This document shows, in pieces, positions 25,900 to 33,228 of a stretch of DNA of 43,423 bases. The stretch is from Neobacillus niacini. GTDB lineage: Bacteria; Bacillota; Bacilli; Bacillales; Cytobacillaceae. The position numbers and the translations under genes are program-made. The notes under the pieces are model-generated. The model was not told the DNA's origin. It ran no database searches and saw only the letters and a list, made by a program, of their open reading frames with translations. How positions within the stretch are numbered: the stretch's first letter is position 1; the number at the start of each line of letters is the position of its first letter. Location: assembly GCF_019749295.1 (NCBI RefSeq), contig NZ_JACWFG010000021.1, positions 1 through 43,423 of the forward strand, in the 5' to 3' direction.

Positions 25900-25955
25900 T
25901 GATGGACAACTCCCTTAATATGTTCTTTAACTACCTTTTCAAGCTTAACGTTCAT
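25896..25955 (-). other. 19-codon coupled frame between hom and thrB (possible thrC remnant)
   Basis: A 60-nt frame whose ATG overlaps the hom stop (ATGA) and whose TGA overlaps the thrB ATG (ATGA). It reads MNVKLEKVVKEHIKGVVHQ. In the Bacillus species I know, thrC lies exactly here. The C-terminal flavour (lysine-rich helix ending IKGVV) would suit the tail of a threonine synthase left by an in-frame deletion. It could equally be a short coupling peptide. Confidence 0.4.
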
Positions 25956-27247
25956 AGTGATTTTCTCACCACTCTGTATGCACTCTTTATTTCTTTAACT
26001 GCTGATAAATCATTTAATTCATGCAGGATAGCATCGTAATTAGTCAATGATGCTCGATGTGTAACTAATACAATTTCAGATGTTTCATTTTTCTTAACAG
26101 GCAGCTGTAATATTTTTTCAAAGCTGACACCGTGTTTTGCAAAGATGGAAGTAAGCTCAGCAAATACCCCAACTTCATCCTGTACATGGATTCGTAAAAA
26201 ATACTTAGAGTACTTTTCATTATCATCCTTTAAACGCTTCGGATATTGCGGTGTGACGGCACTGCGTCCATTTACACCCAGCCGCAAATTTTTCATTACT
26301 CCGACTAAATCAGATACTACTGCGGTTGCCGTTGGCAGACTTCCTGCACCAGGACCATAAAACATGGTTTCACCAACAGCTTCTCCATATACATAAACAG
26401 CATTATACTCATTTTGAACAGAAGCCAATGGATGGTTGTCGGACAAGAATGTCGGCTGAACACTGACCTCAACCTTTTCTCCTTCACGGTGGGCATAACC
26501 TAACAGCTTCATGGTATAGCCCAGCTGTTTTCCATAGCGTAAATCTTCTTCTGTAATCTTCGTAATACCACTTACCTTTACATCATCCAGGTCAATATGC
26601 ATTGAAAACCCTAAGGTAGCTAATATAGTCATTTTCCTGGCTGCATCCAGTCCCTCTACGTCTGAAGTAGGGTCACTTTCCGCAAATCCAAGTTCTTGAG
26701 CTTCTTTGAGGACATCCTCATATGCTAGACCATCCTGGCTCATTTTTGTTAAAATATAATTCGTGGTACCATTTACAATCCCCATCATTTGGGTAATGCG
26801 ATCAGAAGCAAGGCCATCAACTAAGCCTCTTAGTATAGGAATACCACCTGCAACACTAGCTTCATAGAATAAGTCACAGCCATTTTCAGAAGCAACAGAT
26901 AACAATTCTGATCCATGCAGCGCCATTAAATCTTTGTTAGCAGTTACAACATGCTTACCTTGGCGAAGGGCACTAAGCAAATATTCTTTTGTTTCATTCA
27001 CTCCACCCATTACTTCAATAACAACATCAATTTCTGGATCATGAAGGATATCAGATGGGCTTGATGTCAACAAAGCTTGGTCTACTTCTACTGGTCTCGG
27101 TTTATGTACATCTTGGACTAGAACTTTTTTCACTACAACAGGACACCCGATCTGGTGCATTAATTTATCTTGGTGATTTTTAATGATTTTTACAACGCCT
27201 GAACCTACTGTTCCTAATCCGAGTAACCCAATTTTGATAGCTTTCAT
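25952..27247 (-). CDS. hom: Homoserine dehydrogenase Hom
   Basis: This 431-residue enzyme reduces aspartate semialdehyde to homoserine. NAD(P) motif GLLGLGTVGSG opens the protein, the catalytic domain contains GIVNGTTNYILT, and a C-terminal ACT domain (DEVGVFAELTSIFAKHGVSFEKI) would give threonine feedback. I start it at ATG 27247, preceded by GGGAGGG; a TTG at 27262 lies inside that ribosome site. Confidence 0.95.
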   Translation of the reverse strand: MKAIKIGLLGLGTVGSGVVKIIKNHQDKLMHQIGCPVVVKKVLVQDVHKPRPVEVDQALLTSSPSDILHDPEIDVVIEVMGGVNETKEYLLSALRQGKHVVTANKDLMALHGSELLSVASENGCDLFYEASVAGGIPILRGLVDGLASDRITQMMGIVNGTTNYILTKMSQDGLAYEDVLKEAQELGFAESDPTSDVEGLDAARKMTILATLGFSMHIDLDDVKVSGITKITEEDLRYGKQLGYTMKLLGYAHREGEKVEVSVQPTFLSDNHPLASVQNEYNAVYVYGEAVGETMFYGPGAGSLPTATAVVSDLVGVMKNLRLGVNGRSAVTPQYPKRLKDDNEKYSKYFLRIHVQDEVGVFAELTSIFAKHGVSFEKILQLPVKKNETSEIVLVTHRASLTNYDAILHELNDLSAVKEIKSAYRVVRKSL

Positions 27248-27265
27248 ATCTATCCCTCCCAAACT

Positions 27266-27303
27266 GTCTACTGTATACGTACAATTGTATTTATATAGTA
27301 GAC
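27266..27303. promoter_or_regulatory. Inverted repeat at the hom transcription start
   Basis: GTCTACTGTATA and TATATAGTAGAC pair over 12 positions with one mismatch. The repeat lies between the hom -10 box and its ribosome site. It could be a repressor operator (for example for a ThrR-like protein) or a 5' UTR hairpin. Confidence 0.45.
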
Positions 27304-27332
27304 ATTATATGATTCTCTCATTATATTTACAA
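27304..27332 (-). promoter_or_regulatory. hom-thrB promoter
   Basis: On the minus strand TTGTAA (27332-27327), 17 nt, TATAAT (27309-27304). The spacing is ideal for sigma A. Confidence 0.65.
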
Positions 27333-27447
27333 TAGACTAATTTTTTTAAAAATTCAATGTAATCGCTTAACACAGCACCAGCATTGGTCTGCATTTTTTA
27401 AAAAAATTTTTAAATTTGAATACTCAAAAAATTATTCATTTTATCTC

Positions 27448-27477
27448 TTTACAATATTAAAGGAATCAATGTAGAAT
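27448..27477 (+). promoter_or_regulatory. serA promoter
   Basis: TTTACA at 27448-27453, an 18-nt spacer and TAGAAT at 27472-27477. Transcription would start shortly before the T-box leader. Confidence 0.6.
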
Positions 27478-27504
27478 ATTCATTAAATTCAGGTAAAAAA
27501 ATTT

Positions 27505-27750
27505 AAATGTACTGATGAAGACGGCAGTAAGAAATTGCTTAAGAGAGCCGGTGGCCGCTGTGAACCGGTGCAATATCTTAATCTGAGCCCAGCCCTTCTG
27601 AACTGGCAGACTGAACTTTAGTAGGAATGCCCGGGAACAACCCGTTAACATGTTTGAGGCTGCTTGGTTTCTAGCAGCAAAAGAGGGTGGCACCACGTAG
27701 ATCACGTCCCTCATAACAAGACAAATCTGTCTGTTATGAGGGACTTTTAT
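27505..27750 (+). promoter_or_regulatory. T-box riboswitch (tRNA-Ser), serA leader
   Basis: The conserved T-box AGGGTGGCACCACG lies at 27684-27697. Stem I includes the AAGAGAGC / GCTGTGAACCGG landmarks, and its lower 3' strand holds TCT after TCTTAA, fitting a serine specifier codon. A terminator hairpin (GTCCCTCATAACA ... TGTTATGAGGGAC, then T-rich) spans 27706-27750 and competes with the antiterminator. Uncharged tRNA-Ser should allow read-through into serA. Confidence 0.9.
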
Positions 27751-27784
27751 TTTATTATAAGGAAAAGAAAGGAATGAGGACTAA

Positions 27785-29419
27785 ATGTTTAAGGTACTTG
27801 TAACTGATGGTATTAGTGATACTGGATTAAAAAAGTTGTTTGATCACCCTAATTTTATTGTTGAGCGCCAGCCTACCTTAAAGCCCGAAGAGCTAAAGAA
27901 TATTATCGGAGATTACGAGGCTTTAATTGTACGAAGCCAAACAAAAGTTACCGCGGAGCTTCTTCAATATGCAGACCGCCTTAAGGTAATTGCCCGTGCA
28001 GGTGTAGGGGTAGATAATATTGATGTGAATGCCGCTACAGGTAAAGGAATTATTGTTATTAATGCTCCTGGTGCCAACACGATTGCTGCAACGGAACATA
28101 CATTAGCGATGATGCTTTCAATGGCAAGAATGATTCCCCAAGCTCACAAAAAAACCGTTGGCGGCGAATGGGACCGAAATTCCTTCAAAGGTGTAGAGTT
28201 ATACAAAAAAACGCTTGGTGTTATTGGAATGGGGAAAATTGGAACCGAAGTCGCAAAACGTGCTAAAAGCTTTGGAATGAACATATTAGGATACGATCCA
28301 TACTTAACCGAAGAGCGAGCAGAAAAATTAGGAATGAAAAAAGCGAGTCTCGATTTAATTGCACGTGAGTCGGATTTCATTACGATTCATACACCACTCA
28401 CAAACGATACAAAAGGACTTGTAAATGATGACTACCTTAGCAAGACTAAAAAAGGAGTCCGTTTTGTTAACGTCGCACGAGGCGGAATTATTGATGAAAA
28501 GGCATTGGTAAGAGCCATTCAAGCCGGGCATGTTGCAGGTGCTGCTCTTGATGTTTTTGAAAAAGAGCCTGTGGCCGATCCAGAATTGTTGGATAACCCA
28601 AATATTATTGTAACCCCCCATTTAGGAGCATCTACAGTAGAAGCGCAGGAAAAGGTTGCTCAAGAAGTTAGTGAAGAAATCATTGAAATTCTTGAAACAC
28701 AGTCTATCCGTAATGCGGTAAATATGCCGCAAATGTCTGGCGAGGCACAGCAAAAAATGCAGCCATACTTACTCCTTGGGGAACAGATGGGACAGCTTGT
28801 TGTTCAATTATTAAAACATGCTCCATCTAAAATAGAAATCAATTATTTTGGTGATTTAATTGAGGAAGATACAGAGTTATTAACTCGAACCATGATTAAA
28901 GGTATCCTTTCTTATCATTTAAGTGACTCCGTTAATTTAATTAATGCGCTCCATCTTTTGAAGGGGCAGGGAGTTTCCTACAATGTCCAGAAAAACGCCA
29001 ATAATAAAGGCTTTGCCAACTATATGGAGCTTTCCATTACAAAAGGCTCGGAAACAGCTAAAATTGGTGCTACCGTCTTAAACGGGTACGGTGCTAGAAT
29101 TGTGAAAATTAACGATTACCGTATTGACGTAAGACCTGAAAGCCACCTTTTACTTGTAAAGCATCAGGACGTCCCTGGTATGATTGGTAAGGTTGGATCA
29201 CTTCTTGGAGATTACCAAATTAATATTGGTACGATGCAGGTAGGCCGAACAACTGTCGGCGGGGAAGCCATCATGGTGTTAACCCTTGATAAGCAAATTA
29301 CTGCAGAGGTCATTCGTGCCCTCACACAAATTAACGGTCTAAACGAAGCTCAATCTTTAGAGTTAGAAAATGTTGACCCCTTTTATCCAGGAAGATTTGA
29401 GTTAGAAAAAGTTAAATAA
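27785..29419 (+). CDS. serA: D-3-phosphoglycerate dehydrogenase SerA
   Basis: First enzyme of serine synthesis: it oxidises 3-phosphoglycerate to 3-phosphohydroxypyruvate with NAD. The 544-residue protein has the NAD motif GVIGMGKIG, catalytic Arg in NVARGGIIDE, the active-site His in TPHLGAS, an intervening domain (from about residue 315) and a C-terminal ACT domain (LLLVKHQDVPGMIGKVGSLL). GAGGA lies 4 nt before the ATG. It is under T-box control. Confidence 0.96.
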   Translation: MFKVLVTDGISDTGLKKLFDHPNFIVERQPTLKPEELKNIIGDYEALIVRSQTKVTAELLQYADRLKVIARAGVGVDNIDVNAATGKGIIVINAPGANTIAATEHTLAMMLSMARMIPQAHKKTVGGEWDRNSFKGVELYKKTLGVIGMGKIGTEVAKRAKSFGMNILGYDPYLTEERAEKLGMKKASLDLIARESDFITIHTPLTNDTKGLVNDDYLSKTKKGVRFVNVARGGIIDEKALVRAIQAGHVAGAALDVFEKEPVADPELLDNPNIIVTPHLGASTVEAQEKVAQEVSEEIIEILETQSIRNAVNMPQMSGEAQQKMQPYLLLGEQMGQLVVQLLKHAPSKIEINYFGDLIEEDTELLTRTMIKGILSYHLSDSVNLINALHLLKGQGVSYNVQKNANNKGFANYMELSITKGSETAKIGATVLNGYGARIVKINDYRIDVRPESHLLLVKHQDVPGMIGKVGSLLGDYQINIGTMQVGRTTVGGEAIMVLTLDKQITAEVIRALTQINGLNEAQSLELENVDPFYPGRFELEKVK

Positions 29420-29426
29420 CAAAAAG

Positions 29427-29460
29427 AAGACCAATCTGATATGGATTTGGTCTTTTTTTT
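29427..29460 (+). terminator. serA terminator
   Basis: AGACCAATC and GATTTGGTCT form a stem followed by eight T. Confidence 0.85.
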
Positions 29461-29490
29461 GGGGGTTAATGCTGAAGATTGGTTCTAAGA

Positions 29491-29655
29491 GCTAATCGTG
29501 CCCGTTCAAGCTGAAAATGCAGGTGAACGGTAACGAAAAAGAGCTAATCGTGCCCGTTCAAGTCGAAAATGCGGGTTAATGGTAACGAATAGCCGCTAAT
29601 CGTGCCCGTTCGAGCCGAAAATGCGGGGTAACGGTAACGAATAGCCCTAATCTCG
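29491..29655. repeat. 52-bp tandem repeat, three copies plus a partial fourth
   Basis: GCTAATCGTGCCCGTTC begins copies at 29491, 29543 and 29595, exactly 52 bp apart, with a truncated fourth at about 29646. Each unit continues GAAAATGC, GGGT and AACGGTAACGAA. CCGTT and AACGG can pair within a unit, so each copy can fold as a hairpin. There is no frame through it. It fills the gap between serA and the HAD gene. Confidence 0.85.
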
Positions 29656-29728
29656 TCGCAGTAACTGTCACTGCATGGGCACGTAGTTTTAATTTAATCA
29701 ACCTTATGTTGACAGCTAAGGACAGAAG

Positions 29729-29755
29729 AAGAGGGATTGCTCGGCAATCTCTCTT
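29729..29755 (-). terminator. HAD hydrolase terminator
   Basis: AAGAGGGATTGC-TCG-GCAATCTCTCTT forms a 12-bp stem that overlaps the HAD stop codon. On the minus strand it is followed by a T-rich stretch. Confidence 0.65.
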
Positions 29756-30893
29756 AGTTTTTCTCGATAATTCCTCTTACATCCAACACCGAATCAAGAA
29801 TATAGTCTGCCTCGTGCTTTTCAAAGGTACTTCTCGCATCTTTTCCGGATAATCCTGTCAATACAGCAGCAAACTGGCAGCCCAGTTTTCTTGCAGCCAG
29901 CAGGTCTGCCAAAGAGTCACCCACTACTAGGACCTCTTGACCGTTTTCAATTGGCAGTGGTGTGTTTAAACAATCCTCTGCGGAAGTTTCTCTGCCCTTC
30001 AGACCCATGATGTACGTGAATGGGTCCGGTTTAGACAGTGACCTTCTTTCAATTAAGACCTTTTCTGCTTTCAGCACATCATCTGCAGTAACAATATGGT
30101 TGATGTCAAAGTGTTTTAGCCAGTCCAAATGCTGAAATGGCTGTATCGTTTCAAGCTCAGGCCGCCCTGTCCCTATCCCTATTTTCACTCTTGATTCAGT
30201 TAGGAAGGTAAAAAGTGCATCAATTTCTGCTTGTTCTGCTAATGTGGTTTCATTTGCTAGAAAACCTTTCTTCCCCAGCTGCACAGAAGGTCTGCCAGTG
30301 GATTCTTCAACATTCTCATCGCCCACGTACCATTCCTGGCTGACATGCTCACATACTGACCAGAGCGCACTGATACCACTAAAAAGATCTGTATGAACCC
30401 CTAGCTTCTCTTTCGCTAACAAATTTAAATAATTGAACAGTTCTTGTTTTGTTTCCGTTGACACTTCAAAATCAGGAACAAATTGATCAAACCCCAAGGT
30501 TACATCATAATTATCTAGTACCTTGCCTATTTCAAGAAGCACTTCTCTAGTGATTGGTTCCTGCAGCCAGCCTTTTATTCTATCCTTCTCCGTTTCCTTA
30601 ATTTGAGATAAAAGATGAATAAATTGATGACCAAAGGACAAATAAATCATATCCCAATTCGCATTTAGTCCTCTTGATTTCAATAGCTTAAGAGCCTCAT
30701 CATTTTTTCCAAATACAGTCTCACGGATTTCCTTAATCTCTGATGGGCTATAATCTGTTTTGAATTTTGCAGGTGACAATGCCAAATAATTATTACTAAT
30801 GAGCAATTCCCATACAGTTAAGGCGGATGCATCAAAGTAATGCTCCTCACTTAACAAAACTCCATCAACATCAAATAATACTGTTCCAATCAA
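29754..30893 (-). CDS. HAD-superfamily hydrolase
   Basis: A 379-residue haloacid-dehalogenase-type phosphatase. Motif I is FDVDGVL, motif II GTGRP, motif III the Lys of SKPDPF and motif IV VGDSLADLLAA. The cap region is unusually long (about residues 20-230), which explains the size. The start is TTG 30893 with AGGGTG about 6 nt upstream. The substrate is not evident. Confidence 0.87.
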   Translation of the reverse strand: MIGTVLFDVDGVLLSEEHYFDASALTVWELLISNNYLALSPAKFKTDYSPSEIKEIRETVFGKNDEALKLLKSRGLNANWDMIYLSFGHQFIHLLSQIKETEKDRIKGWLQEPITREVLLEIGKVLDNYDVTLGFDQFVPDFEVSTETKQELFNYLNLLAKEKLGVHTDLFSGISALWSVCEHVSQEWYVGDENVEESTGRPSVQLGKKGFLANETTLAEQAEIDALFTFLTESRVKIGIGTGRPELETIQPFQHLDWLKHFDINHIVTADDVLKAEKVLIERRSLSKPDPFTYIMGLKGRETSAEDCLNTPLPIENGQEVLVVGDSLADLLAARKLGCQFAAVLTGLSGKDARSTFEKHEADYILDSVLDVRGIIEKN

Positions 30894-31051
30894 CTAAAAC
30901 ACCCTCTTCTCCCTGTCCGCTTTATTCCGTTATCGTAACACAGTGAATACCTATATTTAAAGTAAATAATGATTAAAAAAACATCTAATGTTCACAAGGT
31001 AATTAATTGTTTTAAATTAAATAGTGTACAATTCAATATGAAAGATTTAAG

Positions 31052-31063
31052 TGTAAGCTTACA
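31052..31063. promoter_or_regulatory. Palindrome upstream of the redoxin gene
   Basis: TGTAAGCTTACA is a perfect 12-bp palindrome 35 nt before the start codon of the TGA-containing redoxin gene. It is a candidate operator. Confidence 0.35.
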
Positions 31064-31097
31064 AAAAGTATTTGGCATAATAATTGAGGTGAAAGAA

Positions 31098-31643
31098 ATG
31101 GATTATGTACTACAAAGACCATTTAAAGAAGAACAAACATTCAATGAAGTGATTGAGAATAAGAAAAGCTTAGTCGTATTTGTTCGGCATCCTGGCTGAC
31201 CTGTTTGCAGAGAAATGCTTACGCAGTTGCGCAAGAGATATGATGAAATTACAGCAACAGGATTCCAAATTATTATTATCACCCCATCTACCGGGTCTTA
31301 CTTAGAACAATTTGTTGATGCTTTCGGACCTTATCCATACTCCTTGTATGGTGATCCTAAACGTGAACTATATAACAGCATGGGACATCAAACAATGAAG
31401 AAATGGAAGCTGCTTGCAAAAGCCGGAAAAGGCTTATTAAAAGGCGGAACAAAAGCATTCATGCCTGAGGATCCCGAGCAAAAAGCGCTTGTTCAAAAGG
31501 CAATGAAAACACATGATATCTATATCCAAGGCGGCACATGGTTATTTGATGAAAAAGGAAATATTCTTTGGAATCATATTGATACAGCCCCAGAAGACCA
31601 TGCCACAATTGATAACATATTGGCAGAAATCAATAAACTGTGA
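31098..31643 (+). CDS. Candidate selenoprotein: AhpC/TSA-type redoxin with in-frame TGA
   Basis: One continuous 181-residue frame interrupted only by TGA at 31197-31199. Before it is SLVVFVRHPG and directly after it PVCREMLTQLRKRY, so TGA replaces the first Cys of a C-P-V-C redox motif. The rest matches the peroxiredoxin-like AhpC-TSA_2 family (FQIIIITPST, PYSLYGDPKRELYNSMG, TWLFDEKGNILW). Start ATG 31098 has GAGGTGA 5 nt upstream. If TGA is read as selenocysteine the product is a UxxC thiol peroxidase or reductase. Otherwise it is a pseudogene or sequencing error, but no other damage is present. The required selA, selB, selC and selD are not in the window. Confidence 0.72.
31218..31235 (+). 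promoter_or_regulatory. Candidate bacterial SECIS hairpin
   Basis: CTT-A-CGC-AGTT-GCG-C-AAG: two three-pair helices around one A.C mismatch, capped by the loop AGTT. The loop begins 25 nt after the TGA and has G in its second position. Both fit the published bacterial SECIS pattern of a short upper stem, G among the first two loop bases and 16-37 nt spacing. Confidence 0.55.
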
Positions 31644-31651
31644 ATACAAAA

Positions 31652-31687
31652 CAAAGAAGCTAGTCACACTAATGACTAACTTCTTTG
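31652..31687. terminator. Terminator, redoxin gene
   Basis: CAAAGAAG-C-TAGTCA and TGACTA-A-CTTCTTTG form a long stem with an ACT-rich loop, between the redoxin gene and the convergent hydrolase remnant. The T-tract is modest. Confidence 0.7.
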
Positions 31688-31694
31688 CTTTATT

Positions 31695-31955
31695 CTATCT
31701 AGCGAAACGGTGATTTCCGATTGTTACTGTTACTTCACGTGAAAAAATCCATTGGCTAGTAGATGTTTTTGGATTGTAGAAAAATAATGAGCCATTTCCT
31801 TTACCCATCAAAGCAATTGCTTCGTTAACGGCTCTTTTAGATTCTGCGTCAGCCGGCTGATTGATTTGACCGTTTGCAACAGGTGTAAACGCATAATGTC
31901 CATTAGAAATCTGATAGATTACACTGCGGACTGTGTTTGGGAATATAGGTAGAGT
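31695..31955 (-). pseudogene. 5'-truncated copy of the LysM cell wall hydrolase
   Basis: The minus strand reads FPNTVRSVIYQISNGHYAF, NGQINQPADAESKRAVNEAIAL and EVTVTIGNHRFAR then stop. This is nearly identical to the C-terminal 85 residues of the intact hydrolase at 32276. The signal peptide, LysM domain and the first part of the catalytic domain are missing. The homology ends abruptly next to a 13-bp direct repeat. Confidence 0.85.
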
Positions 31956-31956
31956 T

Positions 31957-32055
31957 GACTGTCAAAATACACTTATGAAGTAAAAAATATTGATATTATG
32001 CTGAAAATTAAGCCATTATCATTCTGACAATATTATTAAATGGACTGTCAAAATA
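31957..32055. repeat. 13-bp direct repeats at the break point
   Basis: GACTGTCAAAATA occurs at 31957-31969 and 32043-32055, 86 bp apart, next to the broken end of the hydrolase copy. The sequence between, and on to 32230, is AT-rich with no frame. It may mark an excised or decayed mobile element. Confidence 0.5.
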
Positions 32056-32230
32056 GAAATAATAATTTTATACATAATTTATGCATAATAAAAGACCCTC
32101 CAACTAGACCCTCCACTTAAAGATTAATTAGTGTATTGTTGTGAGGTTGAAGCAATGTTGGAGTAATAGAAGTAATAGAAAAAATAAAGTATGACTGATA
32201 TTAATTATTAATCTGGATAAACTAAGCATG

Positions 32231-32261
32231 AAAAAAACACCAATCAACTAAGATTGGTGTT
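32231..32261 (-). terminator. Terminator of LysM hydrolase gene
   Basis: On the minus strand AACACCAATC-TTAGTT-GATTGGTGTT is followed by T residues. Confidence 0.85.
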
Positions 32262-32275
32262 ACTTTAATAATTCC

Positions 32276-32872
32276 TTATTTAGCAAATACATGATTACCA
32301 ATTCTAACTGTTACTTCACGTGATGCAACCCATTTGCTTGTTGCTGTATTTGGATTATAGAAAAATAGAGAACCATTTCCCTTACCTAATAAAGCAAGTG
32401 CTTCATTCACAGCTCTTTTCGATTCAGCGTCAGCAGGCTGGTTAATCTGACCGTTAGCAACTGGGGTAAATGCATAATATCCATTTGAGATTTGATAAAT
32501 GACTCCACGGACCGTGTCAGGGAAATCATCGCTCATAAATACACGGTTTAAAACAACCGTTGCAACAGCAACCTTCCCAGCATATGGTTCACCAACTGCC
32601 TCTGCACGAACTAAGCGGGCCATTAAATCTTTATCTGCTACTGAAATTAGAGAGTTTGGTAGAGTCATAGTTTGACCTGCAATAAGTGTCTTACTATTGT
32701 TTGCACTCATTAAGCTGTTGATAGGAACACCGAACCCTTTAGCAATCTTCCAATATGTCTCACCAGATTGAATGGTGCGAGTTGTGGCTGCCTCTGCTTG
32801 ATTTGTTAAAGTAAATGCTGAAATTGATAACATTAATCCAGCGGCAACTATTAGTTTTTTTAGTTTTTTCAT
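32276..32872 (-). CDS. Secreted LysM cell wall hydrolase (SleB/CwlJ-type)
   Basis: This 198-residue secreted enzyme cuts peptidoglycan. It has a signal peptide (cleavage expected after NQAEA, about residue 28), one LysM domain (TIQSGETYWKIAKGFGVP to QTMTLP), and a Hydrolase_2 domain with the probable catalytic Glu in RAEAVGEPYAGK. It resembles spore-cortex lytic enzymes. AGGAGG precedes the ATG. A truncated paralogue lies just downstream. An 8-bp inverted repeat overlaps the ribosome site. Confidence 0.9.
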   Translation of the reverse strand: MKKLKKLIVAAGLMLSISAFTLTNQAEAATTRTIQSGETYWKIAKGFGVPINSLMSANNSKTLIAGQTMTLPNSLISVADKDLMARLVRAEAVGEPYAGKVAVATVVLNRVFMSDDFPDTVRGVIYQISNGYYAFTPVANGQINQPADAESKRAVNEALALLGKGNGSLFFYNPNTATSKWVASREVTVRIGNHVFAK

Positions 32873-32884
32873 GTTTTAATTCCT

Positions 32885-32915
32885 CCTAGTAGTCGTTTGT
32901 TTGTCTACTACTAGG
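32885..32915 (-). promoter_or_regulatory. Inverted repeat overlapping the hydrolase ribosome site
   Basis: CCTAGTAG and CTACTAGG pair perfectly across 15 nt. On the mRNA the second arm runs into the AGGAGG ribosome site, so folding could restrict translation. The 356-nt gap 32873-33228 otherwise holds only the promoter of the patatin gene. Confidence 0.45.
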
Positions 32916-33180
32916 CTATCAAATGTAATATTTCTATTCATTGTCCAAAACTTGGTAATCTAGTTTTACGCCTTCCAATCATTGCTATAAAACAATTAAA
33001 CAAGAACTAGTTAAAATTTCCCACTATATCAAATTCTCCAATAATCGACTTTAATGGAAAAAACACACTCATTATTTACAAATGGTTTCAATACTGTTAC
33101 AGTGCTCATTTTATAGAAAATGCCTCTCAAAACTCTCTTCAGATCTTGAATATATAAAACTATTCTTTTTTAACAATAAA

Positions 33181-33189
33181 TGGTATGAT
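33181..33189 (+). promoter_or_regulatory. Extended -10 promoter of the patatin operon
   Basis: TGG-TATGAT is an extended -10 element 40 nt before the patatin start. No good -35 is present, as expected for this class. Confidence 0.45.
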
Positions 33190-33228
33190 TTACTCGGTGC
33201 TTTTATCCTATAAGACAAGGAGATATTT

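Noticed and set aside
27466..27714. 82-codon minus-strand frame
   Set aside because: It is antisense to the serA T-box leader.
29491..29655. Tandem repeats as a CRISPR array
   Set aside because: The 52-bp units are directly adjacent, with no unique spacers and no cas genes.
30969..31199. 76-codon frame as an independent gene, starting at 30969
   Set aside because: The first 43 codons have no ribosome site and no family match; the good start is ATG 31098, and the frame continues in register after the TGA.
31215..31643. 142-codon frame starting at ATG 31215 as a separate redoxin
   Set aside because: It lacks a ribosome site and would lose the first beta strand and half of the redox motif; it is the downstream part of the TGA-containing gene.
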